DNA of 64,000 bases from Rhodoblastus sp963748385 (GTDB lineage: Bacteria; Pseudomonadota; Alphaproteobacteria; Rhizobiales; Beijerinckiaceae). Position 1 is the first letter of the stretch; each line of letters starts with the position of its first letter. Positions 35,101-43,662 of this stretch are shown one piece after another. The stretch is from NCBI GenBank assembly GCA_963748385.1, contig CAVVIQ010000020.1:124001-188000 (forward strand), in the 5' to 3' direction. A program made the translations under genes and the position numbers. The notes beneath the pieces were generated by a model. That model did not search any database. It was given only the letters and a program-made list of their open reading frames with translations, and had not been told where the DNA came from.

Positions 35101-37131
35101 TCAAGCCGGAAACACGCCTTTGGTGAGAAATTTCCGTGGCTTGGAATTTCCGCGGGCGCTTTTCGGCGCCGGCGCCCGGCCCTTCGGCTCAAAACCCGCC
35201 GGCTGCCCAGGCGGCACGAGATGTTTCCTGCCGGGGCCGATCAGATCGGCGCGGCCCATGTTTTTGAGCGCCTCACGCAACATCGGCCAGTTTTCCGGAT
35301 CGTGATAGCGCAAGAAAGCCTTGTGCAGCCGGCGCTGGCGCAAGCCCTTGACGGCGGAGACTGGCTCCGAGGCGCCGTGGCGCACCGGCTTCAAGGGATT
35401 GAAGCCGGAATGATACATGGCGGTGGCGAGCGCCATCGGCGAGGGCAGAAAAGTCTGGACCTGATCGGCGCGATAATTGTTGCGCTTCAGCCAGAGCGCG
35501 AGATTCATCATGTCCTCGTCGCTCGTGCCGGGGTGGGCTGCGATGAAATAGGGAATGAGGTAATATTCCTTGCCCGCCTCCCGCGCCGCCTTGTCGAACA
35601 GCGTTTTGAACCGGTCATAGGCGCCGATCCCCGGCTTCATCATTTTGGAAAGCGGGCCGTCTTCGGTATGTTCCGGCGCGATTTTCAGATAGCCGCCGAC
35701 ATGATGCGTCACCAGTTCGCGGATATAGGCCGGGCTTTTCACCGCCAGGTCGTAACGCACGCCGGAGGCGACCATGACCTTTTTGACGCCCTTGAGTGCG
35801 CGCGCCTGTTTGTAAAGCTCGATCAGAGCGTCGTGGCTGGTGTCGAGATTCTTGCAGATATCGGGAAAGACGCAGGACAGGCGGCGGCAGACGCTCTCGG
35901 TCTTCTTGTCCTTGCAGGCCATGCGATACATGTTGGCGGTCGGCCCGCCGATATCTGAAATGATTCCCGTAAAACCTTCGGTCTTGTCGCGAATTTCCTC
36001 GATCTCTTTCAGAATCGAGTCCTGAGACCGGCTCTGGATGATGCGGCCCTCGTGTTCGGTGATCGAGCAGAAGGAGCAGCCGCCGAAACAGCCGCGCATG
36101 ATCGTCACCGAATGGCGGATCATCTCCCAGGCCGGGATTTTCGCGCCCTCGTAAGAAGGATGCGGCGCGCGGGCATAGGGCAGGCCATAGACGGCGTCCA
36201 TTTCCGGCGTGGTCAACGGAATGGGCGGCGCGGTCAGCCAGATGTCCTTGTCGCGGTGTTTTTGGACCAGAGGCCGGGCGTTGCCGGGATTGCTCTCCTT
36301 GTGCAGCACGCGCGAGGCGCGGGCGTAAGCCTCGGGCTCGGCGACGACCCGCTCATAGGCCGGCAGGCGGACGACGACATTCTCGCCCTTGACATGAACG
36401 CCTTCGTCGCCGTCGAGGTCTTCCGCGTGGGCCTCGGTCCAGCCCTCAGGGGTCGCGACCCGCAGGATCGCCAGGCCACGAATGTCGGAAAAATCCTGGG
36501 CAACGCCCTTTTTGGCGATGCGGTGGGCGACTTCGACCAAAGCGCGCTCGGCATTGCCATAGAGGAGAAGATCGGCCTTGGAATCGAGCAATATCGAGCG
36601 GCGGATCTTGTCCGACCAATAGTCGTAATGGGCGATGCGGCGCAAAGAGGCCTCGATGCCGCCGATGACGATCGGCGCGTCGGCGAAAGCCTCGCGGCAG
36701 CGCTGGGCATAGACGATCACCGCGCGATCCGGCCTTCTGCCGCCCTCGCCATGCGGCGTATAGCTGTCGTTATGGCGCAGGCGACGGTCGGACGTGTAGC
36801 GGTTGACCATCGAGTCCATATTGCCCGCGGTCACGCCGAAGAAGAGATTGGGCTTGCCGAGTTGCTTGAACGGTTGCGCGTTTTTCCAATCGGGCTGGGC
36901 GATGATCCCGACGCGAAACCCTTGCGCCTCCAGCAAGCGCCCGACGATCGCCATGCCAAAACTCGGATGGTCGATATAGGCGTCGCCGGTGACGAGGATC
37001 ACGTCGCAGGAATCCCAGCCCAAAACCTCCATCTCGGCGCGCGACATGGGCAGGAAGGGCGCGGTCCCGAAACGGTGCGCCCAATATTTGCGGTAGGAAA
37101 ACAGCGGCTTGGCTGTTTGGGCCGAAGTCAT
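35101..37131 (-). CDS. YgiQ-family radical SAM protein
   Basis: This 676-residue protein (start MTSAQTAKPLFSYRKYWAHR) has a cobalamin-binding-like N-terminal domain (VTGDAYIDHPSFGMAI) and the radical SAM cluster Cys348, Cys352 and Cys355 (RGCFGGCSFC). A C-terminal YgiQ-specific domain ends in a basic tail. The reaction is unknown for the family. The ATG at 37131 with AAAGG upstream fits the family start better than the ATG at 37167. Confidence 0.92.
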   Translation of the reverse strand: MTSAQTAKPLFSYRKYWAHRFGTAPFLPMSRAEMEVLGWDSCDVILVTGDAYIDHPSFGMAIVGRLLEAQGFRVGIIAQPDWKNAQPFKQLGKPNLFFGVTAGNMDSMVNRYTSDRRLRHNDSYTPHGEGGRRPDRAVIVYAQRCREAFADAPIVIGGIEASLRRIAHYDYWSDKIRRSILLDSKADLLLYGNAERALVEVAHRIAKKGVAQDFSDIRGLAILRVATPEGWTEAHAEDLDGDEGVHVKGENVVVRLPAYERVVAEPEAYARASRVLHKESNPGNARPLVQKHRDKDIWLTAPPIPLTTPEMDAVYGLPYARAPHPSYEGAKIPAWEMIRHSVTIMRGCFGGCSFCSITEHEGRIIQSRSQDSILKEIEEIRDKTEGFTGIISDIGGPTANMYRMACKDKKTESVCRRLSCVFPDICKNLDTSHDALIELYKQARALKGVKKVMVASGVRYDLAVKSPAYIRELVTHHVGGYLKIAPEHTEDGPLSKMMKPGIGAYDRFKTLFDKAAREAGKEYYLIPYFIAAHPGTSDEDMMNLALWLKRNNYRADQVQTFLPSPMALATAMYHSGFNPLKPVRHGASEPVSAVKGLRQRRLHKAFLRYHDPENWPMLREALKNMGRADLIGPGRKHLVPPGQPAGFEPKGRAPAPKSARGNSKPRKFLTKGVFPA

Positions 37132-37199
37132 GGAAAGCCTTTCGCGGAAAACCGGCGCGCTGTCCATTCGATTGCCTGCCGATCACGCCGAATTTACGG

Positions 37200-38063
37200 T
37201 CATTCGCCTTCCGCGGCCAGCGCGCCAATCCCCTCGCGATAAGTCGGGAAAGCGAGATCGAGATCGAGCAAAGCCTTCATCCGCCGGTTGGAAACGCGCT
37301 TGTTCTCGCCATAGAAACTGCGCTGCATGGGGGTCAGCGGCGTCTCCTGGAAAGGTTTTTCGGGCGGCGGCTCGACGCCCAACAGCTCGGCGGCATAGGT
37401 CACCACATCCTGCGGCGGGGCGGGCTCGTCGTCGGTGACATTATAGACGCCTCCGGGCGCCCGGCCGGTGAAACAGGCGTCGATCGCTTGCGCAATATCC
37501 TCGACGTGAATGCGGTTGAAGACCTGGCCCGGCTTGATCAGCCTCTTTGCCGTCCCCTCGCGCAATTTGACCAGGACATTGCGGCCCGGCCCATAAATGC
37601 CCGAAAGCCGCAGCACAAAAACCTCCTTGCCCGAGGCCCGCGCCAGACCGAGCCAGTCGGCTTCCGCCGCAAGACGCTGGCGGCTGCGCAAGTTGGAAGG
37701 CTTGGGCTGCGCCGTTTCGTCGATCCATTCGCCGCCGTGGTCGCCGTAGACGCCGATGGTCGAGAGATAGACGATTTTTTTCAATTTCGGCGCGGCGGCG
37801 ATGTCCTGCGCCAGCCGGCGCAGGACGGGATCCCCGTGATCGTCCGGCCCGGCGCTAATCAGCAGCGCGTCCGCCTCCATCACCGCCGCCGTCACGCGCC
37901 GATCGACATTTTCGGCCGCGCCGTCGAAAGGCAGGAGTCTGACCCGTCCGAGCGTCTCGGCTTCCGGGGCGCGTTTTGTGCCGGTCACTTCGGCAAAAGA
38001 TCTGGCGTGATGGAGGCCATAAAAACTGGCGGCATAGCCGAGACCGAAAATGACCAGTTTCAC
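37200..38063 (-). CDS. NAD(P)-binding epimerase-like protein (YeeZ type)
   Basis: This 287-residue extended-SDR-like protein starts at GTG 38063 (KLVIFGLGYAASFYG, Rossmann loop GxGxxA). It has IVYLSTIGVYGDHGGEWIDE and RLSGIYGPGRN, and lacks a clear Tyr-x-x-x-Lys pair, so catalysis is uncertain. The start overlaps the queG stop by four bases (GTGA), which means the two are co-translated. The YeeZ family is annotated as putative NAD-dependent epimerases without a known substrate. Confidence 0.82.
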   Translation of the reverse strand: MKLVIFGLGYAASFYGLHHARSFAEVTGTKRAPEAETLGRVRLLPFDGAAENVDRRVTAAVMEADALLISAGPDDHGDPVLRRLAQDIAAAPKLKKIVYLSTIGVYGDHGGEWIDETAQPKPSNLRSRQRLAAEADWLGLARASGKEVFVLRLSGIYGPGRNVLVKLREGTAKRLIKPGQVFNRIHVEDIAQAIDACFTGRAPGGVYNVTDDEPAPPQDVVTYAAELLGVEPPPEKPFQETPLTPMQRSFYGENKRVSNRRMKALLDLDLAFPTYREGIGALAAEGE

Positions 38064-39187
38064 CCTTCCGTCCTCCCCTCGAGCGCGGCGTCCCACTCTG
38101 CGCGAACGTCTGCGTCTTGTTCTTTGGCCCGCCTTCTTTCGGCGAGCTTTTTGAATTCATTGCGCGGCAAAAGCCGGTGCAAGGCCCAGACCCCCATGCC
38201 GCGCACAAGAGGCGAGATATGGTCGAGCCGCGCCTCAGCCAAGGGGGCGAGGCCCAAATCGCCGGAATTGCCGATCGCGACCAGCACATTGCGCAGAAAC
38301 CGGGCGTGGCCGACGCGTTTGATCGGCGAGCCAGCGAAGAACGCGCGGAAATCCGCCTCGTCCAACGCCACGAGATGGGAAAGCGGCGGCGCGACGAAAT
38401 CGGCGCGCGCCTGCAATTTCGCCTCATGCGCCAGCTGAGCGAATTTGTTCCAGGGGCAAACGGCGAGGCAATCGTCGCAGCCATAGATGCGATTGCCGAT
38501 TTTTTCGCGCAGTTCGCGCGGAATCTGGCCCTTGGCCTCGATGGTCAGATAAGAAACGCACAGCCGTGCGTCGATGGAATAAGCCGCGTCGAGCGCGCCA
38601 GTCGGACAGGCGTCGAGACAGGCGCGGCAGTTTCCGCAATGGTCGGCTTCCGGCGCATCCAGCGGCAGCGCCAGAGTGGTGAAAATACTGCCGAGAAAAA
38701 GCCACGAGCCAAAATTACGCGACACCAGATTGGTGTGCTTGCCCTGCCAGCCAAGGCCCGCGGCGCAAGCGAGCGGCTTTTCCATCACCGGCGCCGTGTC
38801 CACGAAAACTTTGACGAAACCCTCCTCGCCCAGCTCCCTGGCGCGGGCGAGCAAAACCGCGGCGAGAAGCTTGAGCTTGCCCTTGACGACATCGTGATAA
38901 TCGCGATGGCGGGCGTAGACCGAAATATTGCCGGCGCCTCGCTCGGCCAAAGTCGCCAGAACGTCGCCCTCCGGGCCGTAATTCATGCCGAGCAGGATGA
39001 TGGAGCGGACTTCGGGCCACAATTGCCGGGGGTCGGCGCGCCAGCCACGCTTTTCGCCCAGCCAATCCATGTCGCCATGGCGGCCCTCAGCCAAAAAAGC
39101 ATCGAGCCGCGCTGGCGCCTCGGGAATCGCGTCCGGCGCGGCGATGCGGCAGGCGCTGAAGCCGAGGCGGGCGGCCTCGGCGCGCAC
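38060..39187 (-). CDS. queG: Epoxyqueuosine reductase
   Basis: This protein of about 375 residues has the QueG core DTAPVMEKPLACAAGLGWQG and GSWLFLGSIFT. Two [4Fe-4S] motifs, HCGNCRACLDACPTGA and GCDDCLAVCPWN, and a C-terminal HEAT-like part follow. It uses cobalamin and iron-sulphur clusters for the last step of queuosine synthesis in tRNA. The start is unclear: GTG at 39187, 6 nt after the gst stop, is given, but an ATG at 39295 inside gst is an alternative. Confidence 0.92.
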   Translation of the reverse strand: MRAEAARLGFSACRIAAPDAIPEAPARLDAFLAEGRHGDMDWLGEKRGWRADPRQLWPEVRSIILLGMNYGPEGDVLATLAERGAGNISVYARHRDYHDVVKGKLKLLAAVLLARARELGEEGFVKVFVDTAPVMEKPLACAAGLGWQGKHTNLVSRNFGSWLFLGSIFTTLALPLDAPEADHCGNCRACLDACPTGALDAAYSIDARLCVSYLTIEAKGQIPRELREKIGNRIYGCDDCLAVCPWNKFAQLAHEAKLQARADFVAPPLSHLVALDEADFRAFFAGSPIKRVGHARFLRNVLVAIGNSGDLGLAPLAEARLDHISPLVRGMGVWALHRLLPRNEFKKLAERRRAKEQDADVRAEWDAALEGRTEG

Positions 39188-39192
39188 AAAGG

Positions 39193-39885
39193 CTAGAAGT
39201 CGATCTCGGCGTAGATCGGGTTGGTCGCCACGCCCGGCACGCGATCCGCCAGCAGAGGGCGGAAACTCGGGCGGCTTTTCAGGCGCTGGTACCATGATTT
39301 GGCCGGCTCTTCCTCGTCCCATGGCGCGTCGCCGAGGAAATCGACGCAGGACAGATGGGCGGCCGCCGCGAGATCGGCATAGGTCATCTTGTCGCCCGCC
39401 AGCCAGCGGCGCGTCGATTCCAGATAGGAAATATAACGCAAATGATAGCGCACATTGGCGCGGGCCGCGCGCAGAAGATCCATGTCCGGCCCGCCGCCGC
39501 CGATCTCGGTGGCGGTGAAGCGCTTATAGACCTTTTCGGTCACCAGCCAGTTGCTGACCTCGTCAAAGAATTTCTCGTTGAACCAGGACATAAGCCGACG
39601 CACTTCGACCCGCGCGACGGGCGAAGGCGGCAGCAGGCGATGGTCGCCGAGCCGTTCGCCCAACGTTTCGTCCAGCCATTCGGCGATCGGCCCGGCGCCG
39701 GGGATGACCAGGCCATTGTCTTCGACCAGAACCGGGGTCTGACCAGCTGGATCGAGCATCAGGAATTCGCGGCGCCTTTCATGGACCCGCTCCTCGATCA
39801 GCTCCACTTTGACGCCATATTCGCCGAGCGCGAGCCGGACGAAACGCGAATGCGGACAGAGCGGATGATGATAAAGCTGAGGCAT
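39193..39885 (-). CDS. Glutathione S-transferase family protein
   Basis: This 230-residue protein has a thioredoxin-like N-terminal domain (LYHHPLCPHSRFVRLAL, then PAGQTPVLVEDNG and the glutathione-binding IPGAGPIAEWLDE) and an all-helical C-terminal domain. The family conjugates or reduces substrates with glutathione; the substrate is unknown. It is the first of three same-strand genes gst-queG-epimerase with short gaps or overlaps. Confidence 0.9.
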   Translation of the reverse strand: MPQLYHHPLCPHSRFVRLALGEYGVKVELIEERVHERRREFLMLDPAGQTPVLVEDNGLVIPGAGPIAEWLDETLGERLGDHRLLPPSPVARVEVRRLMSWFNEKFFDEVSNWLVTEKVYKRFTATEIGGGGPDMDLLRAARANVRYHLRYISYLESTRRWLAGDKMTYADLAAAAHLSCVDFLGDAPWDEEEPAKSWYQRLKSRPSFRPLLADRVPGVATNPIYAEIDF

Positions 39886-40147
39886 GCCTGATCTGATTCG
39901 GCCCGTTCGATCGGGTGGCGTCCGTATAAAGGCGGCGCCGCGCGCTCACAAGAGCGGATAGCCGATAAAAGTTTAACAATTCCTTGCTCAGACCGTGGCG
40001 AAAATTTTCGTGCAAAAACAAAAAGCTCGACCCTCTCCGTTTTTCACGCCCAGGCGCGAAGGCCGAGCGGACCCGCCAACAGCCTCATCTCGCGGAGGTC
40101 GGGGCGATTTCGTCGCCAAAAAGCGGCGCGCGCGCACGGCGGCGCGC

Positions 40148-40852
40148 TCATTGCGCCGCAATTTTGGAGGCGCTTGTCTTTTCGGTGAATTCGCAAAGAT
40201 CGGCGATCGGACAAGCGGGACAGTCCGGCTTGCGCGCCTTGCAGATATAGCGACCGTGAAGGATCAGCCAGTGGTGGGCGTGCAGGAGATATTCGTCCGG
40301 CACGATGGCGAGCAGGCCTCTTTCGACATCTTCCGGCGTTTTTCCGCGCGCCAGTGGGATACGGTTCGAGACCCGGAACAAATGGGTGTCCACTGCGATG
40401 GTTTTTTCCCCAAAGGCGATGTTGAGAACGACATTTGCGGTCTTGCGCCCCACGCCCGGCAGGCTTTCCAGCCCCTCGCGGCTGCGCGGGACTTCGCCGC
40501 CGAATTCGTCGATCAGCTTGCGCGACAGAGCGATCACATTTTTTGCCTTGGCGCGAAACAGGCCGATCGTCTTGATTCTGTCGCGCAGGCCGTTTTCGCC
40601 GAGCGCCAACATCTGCCGAGGCGTCGAAGCGATCGCGAACAGGCCTTTGGTGGCGCGATTGACCCCTGCGTCGGTCGCCTGAGCCGAGAGCACCACCGCG
40701 ACGAGCAAGGTATAGGGGTTCACATAATCCAGCTCGCCTTTGGGATGCGGATTCAAGGCGGCGAAGCGGGCGAAAATTTCGCGCGCCCGCTCGCGATCGT
40801 CGGCCTTTTTTTTCGCCGGCGTCGCGTGGGATTTGTTTTTATGTTTCGGCAT
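40148..40852 (-). CDS. nth: Endonuclease III (DNA glycosylase/AP lyase)
   Basis: This 234-residue enzyme has the helix-hairpin-helix LPGVGRKTANVV with catalytic Lys137, the catalytic Asp155 (VDTHLFRVSNR) and a [4Fe-4S] loop Cys204-x6-Cys211-x2-Cys214-x5-Cys220. It excises oxidised pyrimidines and cleaves abasic sites. The first 20 residues are Lys-rich. The ATG at 40852 is used; the frame further upstream lacks family sequence. Confidence 0.95.
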   Translation of the reverse strand: MPKHKNKSHATPAKKKADDRERAREIFARFAALNPHPKGELDYVNPYTLLVAVVLSAQATDAGVNRATKGLFAIASTPRQMLALGENGLRDRIKTIGLFRAKAKNVIALSRKLIDEFGGEVPRSREGLESLPGVGRKTANVVLNIAFGEKTIAVDTHLFRVSNRIPLARGKTPEDVERGLLAIVPDEYLLHAHHWLILHGRYICKARKPDCPACPIADLCEFTEKTSASKIAAQ

Positions 40853-41007
40853 AGCGGAACTTAAGCGCATCGCGCGCGACGCGACAAGGGAGGGAGAAGA
40901 ACGATCGGGACCACGATAACGCCGATCGCACAACAACCCATTTTTCCGAGGCGCCGGCCTCGAGAGCGTTTCGCCGATGGCGATGCGGCCACGCCTCGAC
41001 GCACAAA

Positions 41008-41037
41008 GAAAAAGGACCGCCTCTTTTAAAGCGGTCC
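41008..41037 (-). terminator. Probable rho-independent terminator downstream of ogt
   Basis: On the minus strand ggaccgc (41037-41031) pairs with gcggtcc (41020-41014) across a ten-base AT-rich loop and is followed by TTTTTC. It is 125 nt beyond the ogt stop, so it would end the ogt transcript or a short leader for nth. Confidence 0.65.
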
Positions 41038-41122
41038 AAGTCTCAGGGAGGAAGCGCCTGCTCACGCGGACGCCTGTGACATAATCACGGGAAAAAAATA
41101 GGCGCTTTTCCGTCCCCCACAT

Positions 41123-41136
41123 TTGACTTGGCTCAA
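41123..41136. promoter_or_regulatory. FNR/FixK-like inverted repeat
   Basis: TTGA-cttggc-TCAA matches the minimal FNR/FixK pattern TTGA-N6-TCAA, and the symmetry extends outwards to ATTTGA/TCAAAT. It lies about 270 nt upstream of the nth start on the minus strand and just past the end of ogt. A site this short can occur by chance, and there is no supporting promoter evidence. Confidence 0.3.
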
Positions 41137-41161
41137 ATATCGGCGGCTTTTGCGCGCTACA

Positions 41162-41713
41162 TTATGTCGCAGTTGCGCTCTTCTCGCGGCTGATGAGCTC
41201 GCGTTTGCGCGCCATACCCCAACGGTAGCCCGAAAGGGTTCCATCGCTTCGCAAGACGCGATGGCAGGGAATGGCGATGGCGAGAACATTGGCGGCGCAT
41301 GCGCCCGCGACCGCGCGCACGGCGGAAGGCTTGCCGATCCGTCGGGCGATTTCGGCATAGCTTACGGTAACGCCCGCCGGAATTTGGCGTAAAGCCGCCC
41401 AGACCATGTTCTGGAACGGCGTTCCGCCTATCGCAATCGGCGGCTCGAATGGCGTCCAAGGCCTTTCGGTGAGCGCAACGGCGGCGGCGAGTTCCGACCG
41501 CAGCGCTTCTTGCCGCATTTCACGCGGGGAGTGCGGAAATATCGCCTCCAGCTCACGCACAAGATTCTCGGCGCGGTCGCCCAACAGGATCGCGCAGACG
41601 CCCTCTGACCGTCGCGCCACCAGAACCTCGCCGAGCAAAGTCGGCCCGACCGCGAAGGCGATCGCAGCGGGCGCCGTTCGGGTCGATGGTCTGGAAAGCT
41701 CGTGGTCCGACAT
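41162..41713 (-). CDS. ogt: Methylated-DNA--protein-cysteine S-methyltransferase
   Basis: This 183-residue repair protein has the methyl-acceptor Cys150 in IPCHRVLRSDGTLSGYRWG. Upstream of it are the helix-turn-helix segment VSYAEIARRIGKPSAVRAVA and the Asn of AANVLAIA. It removes alkyl groups from O6-alkylguanine irreversibly. The start is ATG 41713, giving a stand-alone Ogt length; the long frame upstream is antisense to the next gene. The segment after Arg152 resembles Ada C-terminal domains, but no Ada regulatory domain is present. Confidence 0.93.
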   Translation of the reverse strand: MSDHELSRPSTRTAPAAIAFAVGPTLLGEVLVARRSEGVCAILLGDRAENLVRELEAIFPHSPREMRQEALRSELAAAVALTERPWTPFEPPIAIGGTPFQNMVWAALRQIPAGVTVSYAEIARRIGKPSAVRAVAGACAANVLAIAIPCHRVLRSDGTLSGYRWGMARKRELISREKSATAT

Positions 41714-41900
41714 GTCCTCAACCTGTCGAAAAATGCGAAAGCAACGCGACGAGGGTTGTCGGGAAAGACTGATCCCGCCGCCGCGCGAGATCAAGCAACA
41801 ATTAAGATGGCTGGCTTGTTCCCGCGTCTGAAATCTCTTTGCGTTTTTCATCCAGGACCCTAATTTGCCACGCGCCGCGCTTTCGCCACCGGAGACTCCC

Positions 41901-42326
41901 ATGAGCCGCATCGCATTGGAACAGGCCAATATTCTGATTGCCGCCGCCCTCGCCAAGGGCAACGAGCTCGGCCTCAAGCCTTTGACCATCGCAGTGCTCG
42001 ACGCCGGCGGCCATGTCATCGCCCTGCAACGGCAGGACGGCGCCTCCAATCACCGGCCGCAAATCGCTATCGGCAAGGCGAACGGCGCCCTGGCGCTCGG
42101 CGTTTCCTCCAGGCAGGTCGAGGAACTGGCTCTCAAAAGGCCCGGGTTCGTCGCCGCGCTCGGCCCGATTTTCCCGCAGGGCGTCATCCCCGCCGCCGGA
42201 GGAATCATTCTCGTCGGTCCCGATGGCGCGCCGATCGGCGCCGTTGGCGTGACCGGCGACACGTCCGACAATGACGAGGCCTGCGCGATCGCGGGCGCGA
42301 TGGCAGCAGGTCTCAAGCCGCAATGA
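41901..42326 (+). CDS. GlcG/HbpS-family heme-binding-like protein
   Basis: This 141-residue protein has the GlcG/HbpS pattern: a first helix ALEQANILIAAALAKGNELG, the strand TIAVLDAGGHVIALQRQDGA, ALALGVSSRQVEEL, and the C-terminal GAVGVTGDTSDNDEACA. Known members bind heme or act beside glycolate oxidase; no glycolate genes are near. The ATG at 41901 follows GGAGA. Confidence 0.88.
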   Translation: MSRIALEQANILIAAALAKGNELGLKPLTIAVLDAGGHVIALQRQDGASNHRPQIAIGKANGALALGVSSRQVEELALKRPGFVAALGPIFPQGVIPAAGGIILVGPDGAPIGAVGVTGDTSDNDEACAIAGAMAAGLKPQ

Positions 42327-42670
42327 TCGGCACAGGGGCCGGGTCTGGCCTTGTCTGACCGGATTGACGAAATCTGATCGGGTTCGGGGCGCGCCGGCCG
42401 GTTGAGTGAACAACTTGACATTCCGGCGCGAGGCGCCATCGCCTGGCCGAGGCCACGATCGGGATTTGAAAGCGCTGACCGGGCTGATCGCGGACAAAAG
42501 GAGCGCTCGAACCTTCGCCTATGCATTGACCGCGCTTTCTCGCCCGGCCATGATCCCCTCCGGCGACGAAGTCAGCCCGAATCGCCTGCGAGCCAAGTTG
42601 CTTCGTCTGACCGCCCGCCCAGCCTGAACAGGCTTTCGATTTAAAACACGCCATATTTACGGAGGCGCCA
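42327..42670. other. 344-nt intergenic region, nothing recognised
   Basis: This stretch between the GlcG-type gene and an exported protein contains only short overlapping frames without motifs. No terminator, repeat or RNA signature was found. It presumably holds the promoter of the exported-protein gene. Confidence 0.5.
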
Positions 42671-43105
42671 ATGCTCAACCGTCGTCACATCTTCAGGACC
42701 GCCGTCGCCGGCCTTGCACTCGCCTTGACCGTCGCGAGCGCGCCGGCCGTCGCGGGAACCGGATCGGTTCGCCTCCGCTTCGTCAGCGCCGGCTTCATCA
42801 TCGGTCTCGGCGGCGGCGAGGGCAGGCTGACATTCAACGGCCACACCTATCCGCTGCGGATCGGCGGCGTCAGCATCGGGACGATCGGCGCCTCTGGAGG
42901 CACGCTGGTTGGCCGCGCCCTGAATCTGCATAACGCGACCGACATCATCGGCACCTTCACGGCGGTCGGCGCCGGCGTTGCCGTCGCAGGCGGCGCGCAG
43001 GTCCTCCGCATGCGCAATTCCAATGGCGTCGTGCTCGAACTGAAGGGCATGCAGGCGGGCTTTGCGGCCAATCTTGGCGTGAGCGGCTTCAGCCTCTCGA
43101 TGTGA
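42671..43105 (+). CDS. Small exported glycine-rich protein, unknown function
   Basis: This 144-residue protein has a signal peptide (about 1-28, ending APAVAG). The mature domain is rich in Gly, Val, Ile and Ala with alternating beta-type segments (LRFVSAGFIIGLGGGEGRL, LRIGGVSIGTIGASGG, VLELKGMQAGFAANLGVSG). It has no Cys. An ACGGAGGC site lies before the ATG. I recall similar uncharacterised exported proteins in Rhizobiales but cannot name a family. A lipid-binding or envelope role would be speculation. Confidence 0.75.
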   Translation: MLNRRHIFRTAVAGLALALTVASAPAVAGTGSVRLRFVSAGFIIGLGGGEGRLTFNGHTYPLRIGGVSIGTIGASGGTLVGRALNLHNATDIIGTFTAVGAGVAVAGGAQVLRMRNSNGVVLELKGMQAGFAANLGVSGFSLSM

Positions 43106-43109
43106 AGGT

Positions 43110-43643
43110 CTATCTGACCAGCCGTGAAATGTCGCGGAAGCGCGGGTGATCCGCGCTTCCCAACCATTCGAACAGGACCATTTCCGTCGTCACGATCATG
43201 GCGCCGCAACGCTCCAGCCGGCGCAACGCGGCTTTTTTGTTGTCGGCGCGGCGCGAACCAACAGCGTCGGCCACGACCATGACGAGACATCCCTCGCCCA
43301 ACAAGGCCATGGCCGTTTGCAGCACGCAGACATGAGTCTCGAAACCGGCGACGGCAATCGCGCGGTTTTTGAGCTTTTCCTTGGGGAAATGCAGCGCGGA
43401 GACGGCATTGAAACACATTTTCACGACCGGGGCGGAAGCAAATTCGGCGAGCTCCGGAACGGTCTGTCCCAGCTTTTCAGGGTTTTGCTCGGTAGCAAGA
43501 ATTTCCACGCCGAGCAGACGCGCGCCTTCCGCGAGGCGGCGGGCGTTGGTGATCGCGGCTTGCGCGTCCTCCATCGCTTGGGCCAAGCGGATTTGAAAAT
43601 CGATCAGCAGCAGCAGGGAGGTTTCCGGCTTCGGCGTCAGCAC
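43110..43643 (-). CDS. Isochorismatase-family cysteine hydrolase
   Basis: This 177-residue protein has the catalytic triad Asp15 (LLLLIDFQIRLA), Lys75 (VVKMCF) and Cys106 (AGFETHVCVLQTAM), with a typical cis-peptide region. The YcaC-like branch is most similar in layout; the substrate is unknown. GTG at 43643 with GAGGG upstream is chosen because it falls after the adh stop; an ATG at 43691 would overlap adh by 29 nt. Confidence 0.88.
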   Translation of the reverse strand: MLTPKPETSLLLLIDFQIRLAQAMEDAQAAITNARRLAEGARLLGVEILATEQNPEKLGQTVPELAEFASAPVVKMCFNAVSALHFPKEKLKNRAIAVAGFETHVCVLQTAMALLGEGCLVMVVADAVGSRRADNKKAALRRLERCGAMIVTTEMVLFEWLGSADHPRFRDISRLVR

Positions 43644-43662
43644 ATCATCCCTCGCTATTTGG

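Larger units (their letters stand above)
40853..41161. other. 309-nt intergenic region between nth and ogt
   Basis: No gene is seen here. The segment holds a minus-strand hairpin terminator (about 41008-41037) and an inverted repeat resembling an FNR/FixK site (41121-41138), both listed separately. It lies upstream of nth and downstream of ogt. Confidence 0.5.
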
